Shown: positions 1 through 9,305, numbered from the stretch's first letter. The stretch is 64,000 nucleotides of DNA from Myxococcales bacterium (GCA_016720545.1 JADKKK010000002.1:682001-746000), one strand, 5' to 3'. The notes: a model not told the origin generated them from the sequence alone. A program made the numbers and translations.

Positions 1-1
1 C

Positions 2-436
2 AGCGACGCCGAGTTCTTCGAGCGCGGCGAGGCGCTCGCCAACGACCGCGCGCTCTTCTTGGTCGGCTCGGCTCGCTCGAACCGGGTCGTGGCGGCCCTC
101 GAGGCGATGCGTTCGATGCCGCTCACCTTGGAGGGAGAGCGCGTCCGTCTGGGCGCGAACACCTACGAGGGCGCCGAGCTCGGGGCCGCTTACGTCTATC
201 CGAACCCAGCGCGCCCCGATCGCTACGTGGCCGTCGTGTTCGGCGCGACGCCGCTCGGCACGCTGCGCGCGCTCTCGCTCCCGGATCTACTCCCGGATTT
301 CGTCGTGTACGACACCGGCGTGGCCCGCGCGCGCGGCCAGCTCGTCCTCGGCGGGGCGTCGGTCCGTGCCGCGGGCTTCTTCGAACGAGACTGGTCCCTG
401 CCGCCGACCGTGGACGATCCGCTCGCCCCCCGCTAA
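2..436 (+). CDS. C-terminal fragment of a hydrolase/esterase-like protein
   Basis: The frame is open from the first bases of the window, so this is the 3' end of a longer gene. The visible ~144 residues include a LFLVGSARSNRV strand-turn segment, a YVYPNPARPDRYVAVVFG segment and SLPDLLPDFVVYD before the stop. This pattern recalls the C-terminal part of some large alpha/beta-hydrolase or peptidase-like proteins, in which a nucleotide-like fold is followed by a YPNP..P.RY motif. That is a memory-based resemblance. No catalytic residues are visible in this fragment, so a precise function cannot be given. The following gene starts about 225 bases later and is probably a separate transcription unit. 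Confidence 0.6.
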   Translation, partial: SDAEFFERGEALANDRALFLVGSARSNRVVAALEAMRSMPLTLEGERVRLGANTYEGAELGAAYVYPNPARPDRYVAVVFGATPLGTLRALSLPDLLPDFVVYDTGVARARGQLVLGGASVRAAGFFERDWSLPPTVDDPLAPR

Positions 437-661
437 ATTTAGTGCCCGGAAGCGTGATTTCTTTCAAGAGGTGGTTCACGTGTTCCGCGAGTGAGACCGG
501 CCCCACCGGACCGCGGGGGTGCTCCTTTTTCGGCGCCGGCAGACAACGCGACGCTTGCTCGGCGCCGGACGCCAGACGGTGCGCGTGGACGCGTGCCCGC
601 CCCCTTCACGCGTCGCACGGGCGGCGGAACGCGGCCCCTTCCGTGGTACTCTAAGGGGGCG

Positions 662-2158
662 ATGCAGCTCGAAGAGGGAAAGATCCTTGCGGGCCGCTAT
701 CGACTCGTGAAGCTCCTCGGTGAGGGCGGCATGGGCGCGGTCTGGGAGGCCCTGCACCTCGTCACGCTGAAGCCGGTCGCGCTGAAGTACCTGAAGCCGC
801 GCGGGCACGGCGGCGCGGACGAGAGCGGGGCACAACGCTTCCTCCTCGAGGCGCGCGCCGCCAGCGCCGTGCGTCACCCGAACGTGGTGAAGATTCACGA
901 CGTCCTGGCCCTCGAAGGCGCCCTCTTCATGGTCATGGATCTGCTCGAGGGCGAGTCGCTCGAGGGGCTCCTCGGGCGCGAGCCGAGGCTGTCCCTGCGG
1001 CGCACGAGCGAGGTGCTCGCCCCGGTGGTGAGCGCCGTGCGCGCCGCGCACGCCGTCGGGATCGTGCACCGCGATCTCAAGCCAGCGAACATCTTCCTCT
1101 CCCGCGCTCGAGGCGACGCCCCGGAGCTCGTGCAGGTCCTCGACTTCGGCATAGCGAAGGTGCTGTCCACCGACGGCACCCCAAAGCCGCTCGACGGGAA
1201 GCTCACGGCGACCGGCGCCGTGCTCGGGACGCCCTATTACATGGCGCCCGAACAGGCCTGGGGCGAGGCGGTCGACACGCGGGCCGACATCTGGGCCCTC
1301 GGGATCGTCCTCTACGAGTGCCTCGCCGGGCGGCGCCCGTTCGAGGCCGACAACATGGGCCAGCTGCTCAAGGCCATCGCGAACCAAGCGTACGTCCCGC
1401 TCGCCCAGTGCGATCCCGCGCTGCCCCCGGCGCTCACGTCGCTCGTCGCGGCGATGATCCAGACCGACCGCCGCGAGCGCTTAGGCGACCTCGCGCCGCT
1501 GTCGGCCGAGCTCGCGCGCCACGTCGGGGGGCGCGAGTCGGTGCGCGTCACCGTAGCCCACGTGTCGGGCCCCCCCGGTCCTCCGGTCGATCCGCTCAGC
1601 GCCACGACGGGGTCCGACGCCGCCGACGCCGGCTCCGCAGGTGCCAAGACCGACGCCACCGGCCCCGGCGAAGCGACGCCCGCGGCGCAGACCTTGGTGA
1701 GACCGCCGCCCGACGACTCGGTCCGGTCGGCACCGCTCGACGGGCTCGACACCTCGACGCCGCTCGCCGGTGCGACGGTGCCCCCGCCCCCGCGGCGCTC
1801 CGCCTGGCCGCTCGTGGCCACGGCCGCGGTCGTGGCGGCCGGAGGGGTCGCCTTCGCGGGCGCGTGGCGACACGCAGCCTCGGCGCCGCCCTCAGCGCCG
1901 CTGGCGGCGAGCGCACCGGTTGCGAGGCCCTCCGCGAGCGCGCCGGTCCCGGCCCCTGCGCCGCCCGCCGTCGCGTCTGCGTCACCGTCCGCCGTGGGGA
2001 CCGCGATCCCGCCGGCGGCCCCGTCCCACGCAGGAACGCACGCGGGACCTCACGCAGGTACGGCACCCCACCCGTCAGCGCCGGCCGCGAAGCCCTCGGC
2101 CGCTCCGCAAGCCGCGAGCTCAGGCGCCGGCGGCCTCCACGTGCCTCCCCCCTTCTGA
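662..2158 (+). CDS. Membrane-anchored Hanks-type serine/threonine protein kinase
   Basis: A 498-residue protein kinase. The N-terminal ~280 residues hold all key motifs: glycine loop GEGGMG (20-25), VALKYL with Lys42, the HRDLKPAN catalytic loop (Asp138), DFGIAK (Asp161) and YYMAPEQAWGE. A Pro/Ala/Ser-rich linker follows, with one predicted membrane helix at about 381-402 and a low-complexity Pro/Ala/His tail outside the membrane. No PASTA or other sensor domain is visible. The ATG at 662 is preceded by AAGGGGG and gives the usual myxobacterial kinase N-terminus (LAGRYRLVKLLGEGG). An in-frame extension upstream lacks family similarity and was rejected. The next gene, a TPR/PEGA protein, starts 14 bases downstream, so the two are probably co-transcribed. 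The substrate is unknown. Confidence 0.95.
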   Translation: MQLEEGKILAGRYRLVKLLGEGGMGAVWEALHLVTLKPVALKYLKPRGHGGADESGAQRFLLEARAASAVRHPNVVKIHDVLALEGALFMVMDLLEGESLEGLLGREPRLSLRRTSEVLAPVVSAVRAAHAVGIVHRDLKPANIFLSRARGDAPELVQVLDFGIAKVLSTDGTPKPLDGKLTATGAVLGTPYYMAPEQAWGEAVDTRADIWALGIVLYECLAGRRPFEADNMGQLLKAIANQAYVPLAQCDPALPPALTSLVAAMIQTDRRERLGDLAPLSAELARHVGGRESVRVTVAHVSGPPGPPVDPLSATTGSDAADAGSAGAKTDATGPGEATPAAQTLVRPPPDDSVRSAPLDGLDTSTPLAGATVPPPPRRSAWPLVATAAVVAAGGVAFAGAWRHAASAPPSAPLAASAPVARPSASAPVPAPAPPAVASASPSAVGTAIPPAAPSHAGTHAGPHAGTAPHPSAPAAKPSAAPQAASSGAGGLHVPPPF

Positions 2159-2172
2159 ATCGGAGTCAACGT

Positions 2173-3156
2173 ATGCGCTATGTTTGGATCGGGGTGCTCT
2201 GCGGGCTCGCGCTCACGTCCCCGGCGCGCGCCGCAGACCCCGAGGACGCGAACGTCACCGAGGCGCGCGCCTTGTACGAGAAGGGCAGCGTGCTCGGCCA
2301 GCAGTCGCGCTGGGCGGACGCGCTCGCCGCGTTCGAGCGCTCGTTCAAGCTACGGCCGCACGCGGCGACGATCTACAACGTGGCGCAGTGCTTCAGGGCG
2401 ACCGGGCAGTACGCGCGGGCGCGGGCCACGTTCACGGAGGCGCTCCGCTGGAGCTCCGACCACGGCGACGAGCTGCCGGAGAGCCTCGTCGTCGCCTCCA
2501 AGGGCCACATCGCGGAGATCGAGCGGCTCCTGTCCCGCGTCGACATCACGCTCGCGCCCGTCGACGCGACGCTCGCCGTCGACGGGGCGCCGCTCGTGGC
2601 CGACGGGCCGGGCTGGGTCGCGGGGGTCGCGCCGCCTGGCGTCCCCGCAAAGGCCCCTGGCGAGCGCTTCACTGTGGCGCTCGATCCGGGCACGCGGGTC
2701 TTCACCGTGGCGCGAAAGGGCTTCCAAGACGTCGTCGTGCGCGAGACCTTCGCGCCCGGAGCGCAGACCAAGCTCTCGCTCCAGCTCGACCGGCTGCCCG
2801 CGCTCCTGCACATCTCGGCGAACCGCCCAGGCGCGCTGGCCACCGTGAACGACGTCGACGTTGGCCCCGTGCCCCTGACGTTGCGCCGCTCCGCGGGGAC
2901 CTACCGAGTTCGGGTGAGCGCCAACGGGTTCGTCGCCTACGAGACCGAGGCCACGGTCCGCGCCGGCGAAGAGCTCGATCTGCGCGCGGCGCTCGAGATC
3001 GAGAAGACGCCGCTCACGAAGCAGTGGTGGTTCTGGGCCGCAACAGGCGCCGTGGTGACGGGCGTCGCCGTCACCACGTACGCCGTGACGCGACCCGACC
3101 CTGAGCGCCAGGCCCTCAACGGTGGAGGCCTCGGATGGACCGTCCCGGTCAGGTGA
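2173..3156 (+). CDS. Exported TPR/PEGA-domain protein
   Basis: A 327-residue protein beginning with a clean signal peptide (about residues 1-19, cleavage near ARA/AD). Residues ~25-100 form tetratricopeptide-like helices (EARALYEKGSVLGQQSRW, ALAAFERSFKLRPH). Two PEGA-like beta segments follow, for example LLHISANRPGALATVND. Near the C-terminus is a hydrophobic helix (about 286-307, WWFWAATGAVVTGVAV). Such proteins commonly follow Ser/Thr kinases in myxobacteria and are thought to be envelope scaffolds, but no enzyme activity is expected. The ATG at 2173 is 14 bases after the kinase stop. Its stop codon overlaps the start of the next lipoprotein gene in a TGATG, which suggests translational coupling. 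Confidence 0.88.
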   Translation: MRYVWIGVLCGLALTSPARAADPEDANVTEARALYEKGSVLGQQSRWADALAAFERSFKLRPHAATIYNVAQCFRATGQYARARATFTEALRWSSDHGDELPESLVVASKGHIAEIERLLSRVDITLAPVDATLAVDGAPLVADGPGWVAGVAPPGVPAKAPGERFTVALDPGTRVFTVARKGFQDVVVRETFAPGAQTKLSLQLDRLPALLHISANRPGALATVNDVDVGPVPLTLRRSAGTYRVRVSANGFVAYETEATVRAGEELDLRAALEIEKTPLTKQWWFWAATGAVVTGVAVTTYAVTRPDPERQALNGGGLGWTVPVR

Positions 3157-4628
3157 TGAGGACGTGCGCGCTGGCGCTCGCGCTGGCCCCGTCGTGCAAG
3201 GAGGCGCCGCCGCCCCTCGGCGAGGCGCTCGTCGTCGTGGACACGGACGCGCCGGTGCCCGCCCTCGTGGGCCGGCTGCGCGTCGATTTCTACACGACCG
3301 CGGGCGAGTGGTTCGAGTCGAGAGACCTCGCCGCGCCGGATCCCTCCGCCTGGCCGCTGAGCTTCAGCGTCTTCACCCCGGACGAGGTCGGCCCCCGCGA
3401 CGTGATCGTACGCCTCCGCGCGTACCCCGAAGGCAAGACGCGCGACTACCGGGGCGAGCGTTTCGCGCCCCGCGGCGCCACCGAGGCGACCCCCGTCGAC
3501 AAGCGCCTCGTGGCGTCGGGGGTGGACATCACGCCACGCTCCGAGCCGCAGCCGCTGCTCACGATCGACCGCATCCTGCGCATCTCGCTCCAGCCCGGCC
3601 GGGTCGGGAGCGCGCGCGCCGTCCTCCGCGGGGCCTGCTTTGGGACCATGGCCGACCTCGCGACCGGTGCGTCGTGCGTGGACACGGAGAACGCGCGGGT
3701 CACGCCCGCGGCGTCCGCGCTGGACCCCGACATGTCGCTGCCCTCCGTCTCCCTGCAGGGCAGCTTCGGCGCGGCCGAGCCTTGCGCCGGCGCGCCTCGC
3801 GCCCACGAGGTGTGTGTGCCCGGCGGTGCGTTCGTGTTCGGCAACGCCAGCGAGTACGGAGCGGGCGACGGAGACGGCGTGCCAGAGCGGATCGCTCGAG
3901 TGAGTGCATTTTACATGGATCGTCACGAGTACACCGTTGGGCGCTGGCGCCCCCTCTTCGACGCTGACCCGACGGGTGAGCCGGGGCAGCTCGTCGGCAA
4001 CGACGGCCCCATCGCGAGCACGTCCAAGAACGAGCTCGACAGGGCGCTCTGCAGCGCGAGCTTGAGCCCGCGCGGCCGCGAGGAGCTCGCGCTGACCTGC
4101 CTGACATGGCCCGTCGCCCGTGCGCTCTGCAGACTCGTCGGGGCGGATCTCCCGACCGAGGTGCAGTGGGAATATGCCGCCCAGGTGGCTGGCCGCGCCG
4201 CGAAGACGGTGTATCCGTGGGGGCGAGACGCCGTGACCTGCGAGCGCGCGGTGCACGGCCGCCTCACCGGAGGGACCCTCGGCCGAAGCTTGTGCACCGA
4301 ACGCGGCGCCGGGCCCGCGCCCGTCGACACCGCGGGCGCTCCGGGGGGAGATGTCACGTCGCTCGGTGTCGTCGGCCTCGGCGGCGGGGTCTCCGAGCTC
4401 GTGCGCGACGCGTTCTTCAGCTACCAGAGCGCCTGCTGGCGGAGCGCGGGCCTGCTCGATCCGACCTGTACGCCCGACGCCGGGCCCGTGCGGCAGGTCC
4501 GCGGCGGGAACTGGGCGTCGAACGCGCCCTCGGTCGCCTCCCCGCGGCGGCAGGCTGTCGGCATCGAGGAGTACGCCCCGACCGTGGGATTCCGTTGCGT
4601 TCGCCCTTCCGGCCCCGGTGGGCCCTGA
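3156..4628 (+). CDS. Lipoprotein with formylglycine-generating-enzyme-like (SUMF1) domain
   Basis: A 490-residue protein. The start was placed at the ATG inside TGATG (3156), because it gives a short lipoprotein signal ending in APSC (the Pro before Cys is atypical). Residues ~25-200 are beta-rich and unassigned. From about 220 it has the SUMF1 fold: VPGGAFVFGNASEYG, SAFYMDRHEYTVGRW, DLPTEVQWEYAAQV, YPWGRD, VRGGNWASN and VGFRCVRP. The paired cysteines that copper-dependent formylglycine-generating enzymes carry after the RGG(S/N)(W/Y) motif are absent, so it is probably a binding or structural relative and not an active enzyme. It shares its N-terminal pattern (VDTDAPVPA) and SUMF1 domain with the next gene, which points to tandem duplication. 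Its stop overlaps that gene's ATG. Confidence 0.85.
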   Translation: MRTCALALALAPSCKEAPPPLGEALVVVDTDAPVPALVGRLRVDFYTTAGEWFESRDLAAPDPSAWPLSFSVFTPDEVGPRDVIVRLRAYPEGKTRDYRGERFAPRGATEATPVDKRLVASGVDITPRSEPQPLLTIDRILRISLQPGRVGSARAVLRGACFGTMADLATGASCVDTENARVTPAASALDPDMSLPSVSLQGSFGAAEPCAGAPRAHEVCVPGGAFVFGNASEYGAGDGDGVPERIARVSAFYMDRHEYTVGRWRPLFDADPTGEPGQLVGNDGPIASTSKNELDRALCSASLSPRGREELALTCLTWPVARALCRLVGADLPTEVQWEYAAQVAGRAAKTVYPWGRDAVTCERAVHGRLTGGTLGRSLCTERGAGPAPVDTAGAPGGDVTSLGVVGLGGGVSELVRDAFFSYQSACWRSAGLLDPTCTPDAGPVRQVRGGNWASNAPSVASPRRQAVGIEEYAPTVGFRCVRPSGPGGP

Positions 4629-6313
4629 TGCGCCGGGCCCTCTCCTTCGCGCTCCTGGCCGCCGCGTGCGCGCGCGAGCCGCTCCCGCCCACGGGTCACG
4701 TGCTGCTCTTCTTCGATACGGACGCCCCGGTGCCGGCTCCGGCGGGCGAGGCGGCGCCCGAAGTGCAGCCGCTCTTCGATAGGCTCCAGGTGGAGATTTT
4801 CGAGCCAGGCGCGACCTCGCCTTGCGACGGATGTCGCCGCGAGTTCGCGCTCGATCGGCGCCTGTTCAGCGACCACCGCGCGTCCATCCAGGTGCCTGCG
4901 ACGCCCGGGGTCGACGGATACCGGGTTCGCGCCCGCCTCTACCTCGCGGCGCACCTCGTCGGTGGCCGCGCGGCGTCGCCCAGCAGCACGGTCGAGGTCG
5001 TCGGTGCGCTGCCGGCAGCTCCCGCGGAGGGAGGCGGCGAAGCCACGGTCCAGCTCGCGACAGACGACGTCGGCGCGCCGCGTGGCACGCTGGTCTCCCC
5101 CGCCCCGCTCACCGCGGGTCGCCCCGAGGTGTCCCGCGTCGGCACGTGGCTCGGCGCCGCGAGGCGCGACTGCTCCTCCCCCGCCCCCACGGGAGAGGTG
5201 TGTGTGCCCGGTGGCGCGTTCTGGATGGGCCGCCCTGGCGAGCGGGCGCCGATCCTGGAGCACACCGCCGACCTCGCGCGGCTCGTGGTCGTCTCGCCCC
5301 ATTTTCTGGACGCCGACGAGGCGACGGTTGGCGACGTGCGCGGGTTCGAGAAGAGCGAGATCGGCTTCATCCCATGGAGCCAGAAGACCACCGGCGCGTC
5401 GCGCTCCGATTACTGCTCCTTCACCGCGACGCCGGGCTCACGAGAGGCATTGCCTGCAAACTGCACGTTGTGGACCGCGGCCCGACACTTCTGCCTCTCG
5501 CGTGGCAAGGACCTCCCCACCGAGGCGCAGTTCGAGCACGTCGCGTCGGCGCTCGTGTCACGCAGATTCCCCTGGGGCGACGATCCGCCCGCGTGCGATG
5601 ACGCCGTCTGGGGACGCGGCGGCGACGGGTACCTCGCGCCCATCGTTGCGCCGTGCCGCGCGCGCGGCCAGGCCTCCGGGCCCGAGTGCGCCGGCGCCGC
5701 GTGCGCCGCCTCACGCCGCCGCGACTCGTTGCCGCTCGAGGGCGGCGTGCTCCGCGACCTCGCCGGCAACGTGAGCGAGTGGGCCCTCGACCGCTTCAGC
5801 CGCCAGGACGAGGCGTGCTGGTCGACCCCCGGACCAAGGCGCGATCCGCTCTGCACCCTCGCCGGCCAAGGGAGCCCCCGGCTCGCGGTTCGCGGCGGCT
5901 CCTGGCTCGCCAGCGGAAAGACGCTCGCGGCGTCGAGCCGCGCGGCCGAAGGCCTCGACGCCTACGAGCCCTTCATCGGGTTCCGCTGCGCGCGCGGGAA
6001 CGCTGAGCGGTGCGGCAAGCTCAAGCCGGGGCTCTACGCCGGCTCCACGCGCGGTGGAGACGCAGGCACCCTGCTCACCGTCGGCGTCGGGTGCAGCGGC
6101 GTGGTCTCCGCGCTCGGGGCGCACCGCAACCAAGGGACGTTTCAGCTCGTCGGGGTCATCGATGGCGACGCCGTGCGCCTCGACGGCGCGGACCTCTCCC
6201 CGAAGGTCACCCAGACCTTCGTCGGCCGGGTCGTCGACGCCGAGCACATGGAGGGCACGTGGACCTCGGGGGACGGGACGTCGGGCACCTGGAGCGTCGG
6301 CCCGAGGCCCTGA
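4628..6313 (+). CDS. Second SUMF1-like lipoprotein with extra C-terminal domain
   Basis: A 561-residue paralogue of the preceding gene, starting in the TGATG overlap at 4628. The signal sequence ends in LAAAC, a good lipobox. The N-terminal region again contains FDTDAPVPAP, then a Cys-containing segment (CDGCRREF). The SUMF1 domain is visible as VPGGAFWMGRPGERAP, HFLDADEATVGDVRGF, LPTEAQFEHVAS, FPWGDDPPAC, LAGNVSEWALD, VRGGSWLASG and GFRCARG. As in its neighbour, the catalytic cysteine pair is missing. Unlike its neighbour it has about 90 extra C-terminal residues (GLYAGSTRGGDAGTL to GTWSVGPRP) that look like a small beta domain. It is the last gene of the kinase/PEGA/lipoprotein run and converges on the minus-strand operon ending at 6319. 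Confidence 0.85.
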   Translation: MRRALSFALLAAACAREPLPPTGHVLLFFDTDAPVPAPAGEAAPEVQPLFDRLQVEIFEPGATSPCDGCRREFALDRRLFSDHRASIQVPATPGVDGYRVRARLYLAAHLVGGRAASPSSTVEVVGALPAAPAEGGGEATVQLATDDVGAPRGTLVSPAPLTAGRPEVSRVGTWLGAARRDCSSPAPTGEVCVPGGAFWMGRPGERAPILEHTADLARLVVVSPHFLDADEATVGDVRGFEKSEIGFIPWSQKTTGASRSDYCSFTATPGSREALPANCTLWTAARHFCLSRGKDLPTEAQFEHVASALVSRRFPWGDDPPACDDAVWGRGGDGYLAPIVAPCRARGQASGPECAGAACAASRRRDSLPLEGGVLRDLAGNVSEWALDRFSRQDEACWSTPGPRRDPLCTLAGQGSPRLAVRGGSWLASGKTLAASSRAAEGLDAYEPFIGFRCARGNAERCGKLKPGLYAGSTRGGDAGTLLTVGVGCSGVVSALGAHRNQGTFQLVGVIDGDAVRLDGADLSPKVTQTFVGRVVDAEHMEGTWTSGDGTSGTWSVGPRP

Positions 6314-6318
6314 CGCGA

Positions 6319-8013
6319 CTACCTGCGCAGACCCACGATCGCCGTCGCGACGCCCTGCCCGGCCCGGGCCTCGAGGCGCACCTTGAGCGGCGCGCCCTTC
6401 GCGCACGCAGACACGCCGCCGCTCGACTCGCCATGCGCCCGGTCGAGCTCCGCGCCGCCAACCGCGTCGAAGAGCCGCAGCTCGACCCCCTGCCCGGGCC
6501 CCTCGATGCCGAGGTACGCGTGCAGGCAACCGCCCGCGGGGACGTCCTCGGTGAGCGTGGCGAGGTGCACCGCGTCGAGCGTGAGCCTGCGGAGCCCGAC
6601 CGCGGTCCCCTCGATGAGCTGATGCTCGCCACTCGCGGCCCGCGCGAGCATGCGTGAGGCGGCGAGCGGCGCGGCGGTCAGCTCGGGGCCAGACCAGAGC
6701 GCCGGTCGCACCTCCAACGCGAACGGGCCCCCGGCGCCACGGCTCTCGAGGTCGAAGCGCACGCGCGACTTCGCGCCCGGGCACACGAACACGGCGGCCC
6801 CGGCGGGGCCCTCGGCCGCGCCCAGCAGGTCGCCGCCCGTCGCGCCCGCCGTCCAGACGTCGAGCTGGGCGCGTCGCACCGGCGCGCCCACCACGAGATC
6901 GACCCGCGCGCACTCCGTCTTCAACGTCTCGAATACACTCGATATTCTTGCGGCTGGCAGCTCTCCCCGGCGGGAGGACGAGGCTGGCGCGTAGCCCGCC
7001 TGGGCGAGCGCCGTCGCGCGCTTGGCGAGCGCGTCCGGCAGAGGCAGCGCGACGCCGTGGTGCGTGAACTCGGGCCGGGTCCTCGCCTCCTTCGCGAACT
7101 CGGAGGAGGCGCGGGACATCACGACGGCCACGCTCCCCTGGCCGACGTGGGAGCGGAGGCGCAGCGAGCCGGCGAGCGGCGCGTCGGTGCAGACGACGAG
7201 CGAGCGCGCCTCCGCCGCGCCGCGCGCCCTCGCGATCTGCCTACCCTCCTCGTCGGAGAGCTCCGCGTCGACGAGGCCCACGTCGTCGTCCGGGACGAGC
7301 AGCAGGTCGAGGCACTCGCGAGGGCCGCCGCTCACCGCGACGTACGCCGGCGCGCGCGTGTCCACCGGAACGGCGACGCGCTTGGTCTCCTCCCACGCGC
7401 CCCCGAGCGCGCGCCTGTGGTCGCGGAGCAGATCGTCCAGGTAAGGCCAGTCGTCCGCGCGCTTGGGGGCCCCCAGGGCCCCGCGGGCTCCCATGCCGAC
7501 GCCGACGCGACCCGCGAGCGCGCGAGGCACCGTGTGCGCCGCGATGACGGCGAGGCCGTCCCCCTGGGCCACCTGCAGCGCCACGTAGAATCGGCGCGGG
7601 TGTGGCGGACACAAGAGGACCGTGGGCCGGGGATCGGGGCTCTCGTCGAGCGCGAGCGGGCTGCCGTCGTCGGTGAGCGCGACGAGGTCGATGTCTTCCA
7701 CGGCGCTGGCGGCGCGGCCGTACACGAGCAGGCACGCGTCGTCGGGCACCTCGACGAACGCGCCGAGGCGCTCGCCCTCGCTGACGAGGCCCGACGCCAC
7801 GACGGAGACGGGGCCCGCGCCGAGGTCCGTGGCGCGCACCGCCGCGTCTCCGAGCAGCTTCGTCACATCGGGGGCGCCGGCGATGACCCGCGGAGGCGCG
7901 AGCCGAAGCGCGCGCGGAGGGCTCGCGGCCGGTGGAGCGTGACAGCCACTGGCCACGACGAGCGCGGCGACGAGCGCCGACGCGGCGACGGACTCCTTGC
8001 TCGCCGCGCTCAC
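6319..8013 (-). CDS. Lipoprotein made of four cysteine-paired beta repeats
   Basis: A 564-residue lipoprotein (signal ending VASGCHAPP). I do not recognise a named family. The mature protein has exactly eight further cysteines, which fall into four pairs spaced about 36-45 residues apart: ACLLVYG/LLCPPH, ECLDLLL/VVCTDA, ECARVDL/FVCPGA and GCLHAYLG/SACAKG. Each pair is followed by a strand and a conserved small-residue turn, as if a beta-sandwich of about 70 residues were repeated four times. The repeat loosely resembles PPC (pre-peptidase C-terminal) domains. Its GTG start overlaps the stop of the upstream gene by four bases (GTGA), and that gene encodes three copies of a similar repeat. A role at the cell surface is inferred from the lipobox; the ligand is unknown. 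Confidence 0.75.
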   Translation of the reverse strand: MSAASKESVAASALVAALVVASGCHAPPAASPPRALRLAPPRVIAGAPDVTKLLGDAAVRATDLGAGPVSVVASGLVSEGERLGAFVEVPDDACLLVYGRAASAVEDIDLVALTDDGSPLALDESPDPRPTVLLCPPHPRRFYVALQVAQGDGLAVIAAHTVPRALAGRVGVGMGARGALGAPKRADDWPYLDDLLRDHRRALGGAWEETKRVAVPVDTRAPAYVAVSGGPRECLDLLLVPDDDVGLVDAELSDEEGRQIARARGAAEARSLVVCTDAPLAGSLRLRSHVGQGSVAVVMSRASSEFAKEARTRPEFTHHGVALPLPDALAKRATALAQAGYAPASSSRRGELPAARISSVFETLKTECARVDLVVGAPVRRAQLDVWTAGATGGDLLGAAEGPAGAAVFVCPGAKSRVRFDLESRGAGGPFALEVRPALWSGPELTAAPLAASRMLARAASGEHQLIEGTAVGLRRLTLDAVHLATLTEDVPAGGCLHAYLGIEGPGQGVELRLFDAVGGAELDRAHGESSGGVSACAKGAPLKVRLEARAGQGVATAIVGLRR

Positions 8014-9305
8014 GGCGTGGCCGCCTTCCCCGCGCCCGCGGCCACGCGAAATACGGCGAGCCCCCAGCGCACCTGCGAGCCTCGCGCGGCGACCGAGAGC
8101 CGCGCGACCCGCTCGCGGCTCGCGCAGAACGCGACCACCCCTGCGTCGTCACCGGCGCCGCGCTCGTCGGCGGCCTCGAGTGGGCCGCCCTCCACATGGA
8201 TCCCGAGACCGCGCGGCGTGCCGTGCGAGACCGCGCCCACCGCGACGTAGCAACTCAGTCCGTCGAGCGGCACGGGGACGCGGGTAGTGCCGGTCACCCC
8301 CTGCGCGACGAGGACGGGCGCCCCCTGCACGGAGGCCCGTCGCTTGCGCAGGGCCCTGTCCATGCGGAGTCGAGCGTCTTCGCCGAACACTCCGGGCACC
8401 GCGTCGCGCACGGGAAAGCGCGCCGACACGAGCGCGAGCTCGCTGCCCTCCGGTGCGCCCGTCACCGACACGGTGATGTCCTTCGCGGTGGTGGTGCAGG
8501 GCTCGATGCGGGCGTCGGGCGCGTCCGTCTTGTCGCGCGCGACGATCGCGCCCTCATCGTCCCGCGCCTCGGCGTCCACGTCGACGGCCTCGGCCTCGGC
8601 GCGGCCGAGCGCGGTGGCGACCACGGTGATCGCCGTGCACCCCGGGCGGAGCCGCAGCCGCAGCTGGCTCACCTGACCGGCGACGCGCACTCGCTGCTGG
8701 TCGCCATCGGTCGCGCCCGCGGCCAGGGCGATCGCCTCGGCTGCGCGCACCCGGCTCTCGGGAGCGGCGAGGTGGATCGGCAGCGGCGGCTCGGGAGGGT
8801 GCTCGCGCGGCGCGCCACGCTCCGGCAGCAGCGCGCCGAGCGTTGCCAAGGCGACCGTCGGCGCGTGGGACACGACGAGGACCTCCACTGCGCCGCGGCC
8901 CGACTCGCTGCTGACGACGAGGCGACTGGCGCCCTCCTGGCAGCGTGAGAGCTGCAGCGCCCCTGCGTGGCTCACGGCCCGAAGGGCGGCGTCGACGGCG
9001 CCGTCCGAGAAGCGCGCGCGGAGGCTCGCGCCGCGAGGCCCGATGACGGCGACCCGCACACACGCGCCGCGGGGCGGCGCTGGGAGGCGAAACGACGCCG
9101 ACTCGTCGTCGAAGAAGTACCGCGAGCCCAGGAACAGAGGCTGCGCGCCCGCGCGGCGCCACGCCGCCCCCACCCGATCGCGATCCCCCTGAAGATCGGC
9201 GTGGGCCGGCGAGGCCTCCATCAGGCCGAGGACCGGGACCAGCGCGACGCTCGCGAACCGCGCGAGCCGCGAGGCGTGGCGGCGGCCGCTCCTCACGCGT
9301 CGCAT
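8010..9305 (-). CDS. Exported protein with three cysteine-paired repeats
   Basis: A 431-residue protein with an Arg-rich N-terminus, hydrophobic core and cleavage region near SPAHA/D, so it is probably secreted or periplasmic. Six cysteines outside the signal form three pairs (ACVRVAVIG/SRCQEG, GCTAITVVA/EPCTTT, SCYVAVGAV/AFCASR), with the same strand-turn pattern as the downstream lipoprotein. No catalytic motif was seen. It starts 27 bases after the small E1-like gene and overlaps the next gene by four bases, so it sits in the middle of a four-gene minus-strand operon headed by the ThiF-like enzyme. The function is unknown. Confidence 0.72.
   Translation of the reverse strand: MRRVRSGRRHASRLARFASVALVPVLGLMEASPAHADLQGDRDRVGAAWRRAGAQPLFLGSRYFFDDESASFRLPAPPRGACVRVAVIGPRGASLRARFSDGAVDAALRAVSHAGALQLSRCQEGASRLVVSSESGRGAVEVLVVSHAPTVALATLGALLPERGAPREHPPEPPLPIHLAAPESRVRAAEAIALAAGATDGDQQRVRVAGQVSQLRLRLRPGCTAITVVATALGRAEAEAVDVDAEARDDEGAIVARDKTDAPDARIEPCTTTAKDITVSVTGAPEGSELALVSARFPVRDAVPGVFGEDARLRMDRALRKRRASVQGAPVLVAQGVTGTTRVPVPLDGLSCYVAVGAVSHGTPRGLGIHVEGGPLEAADERGAGDDAGVVAFCASRERVARLSVAARGSQVRWGLAVFRVAAGAGKAATP

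Noticed and set aside
3156..6313. Active formylglycine-generating enzymes
   Set aside because: The SUMF1 fold is present, but the catalytic cysteine pair after RGG(N/S)W is missing in both, and no sulfatase is nearby.
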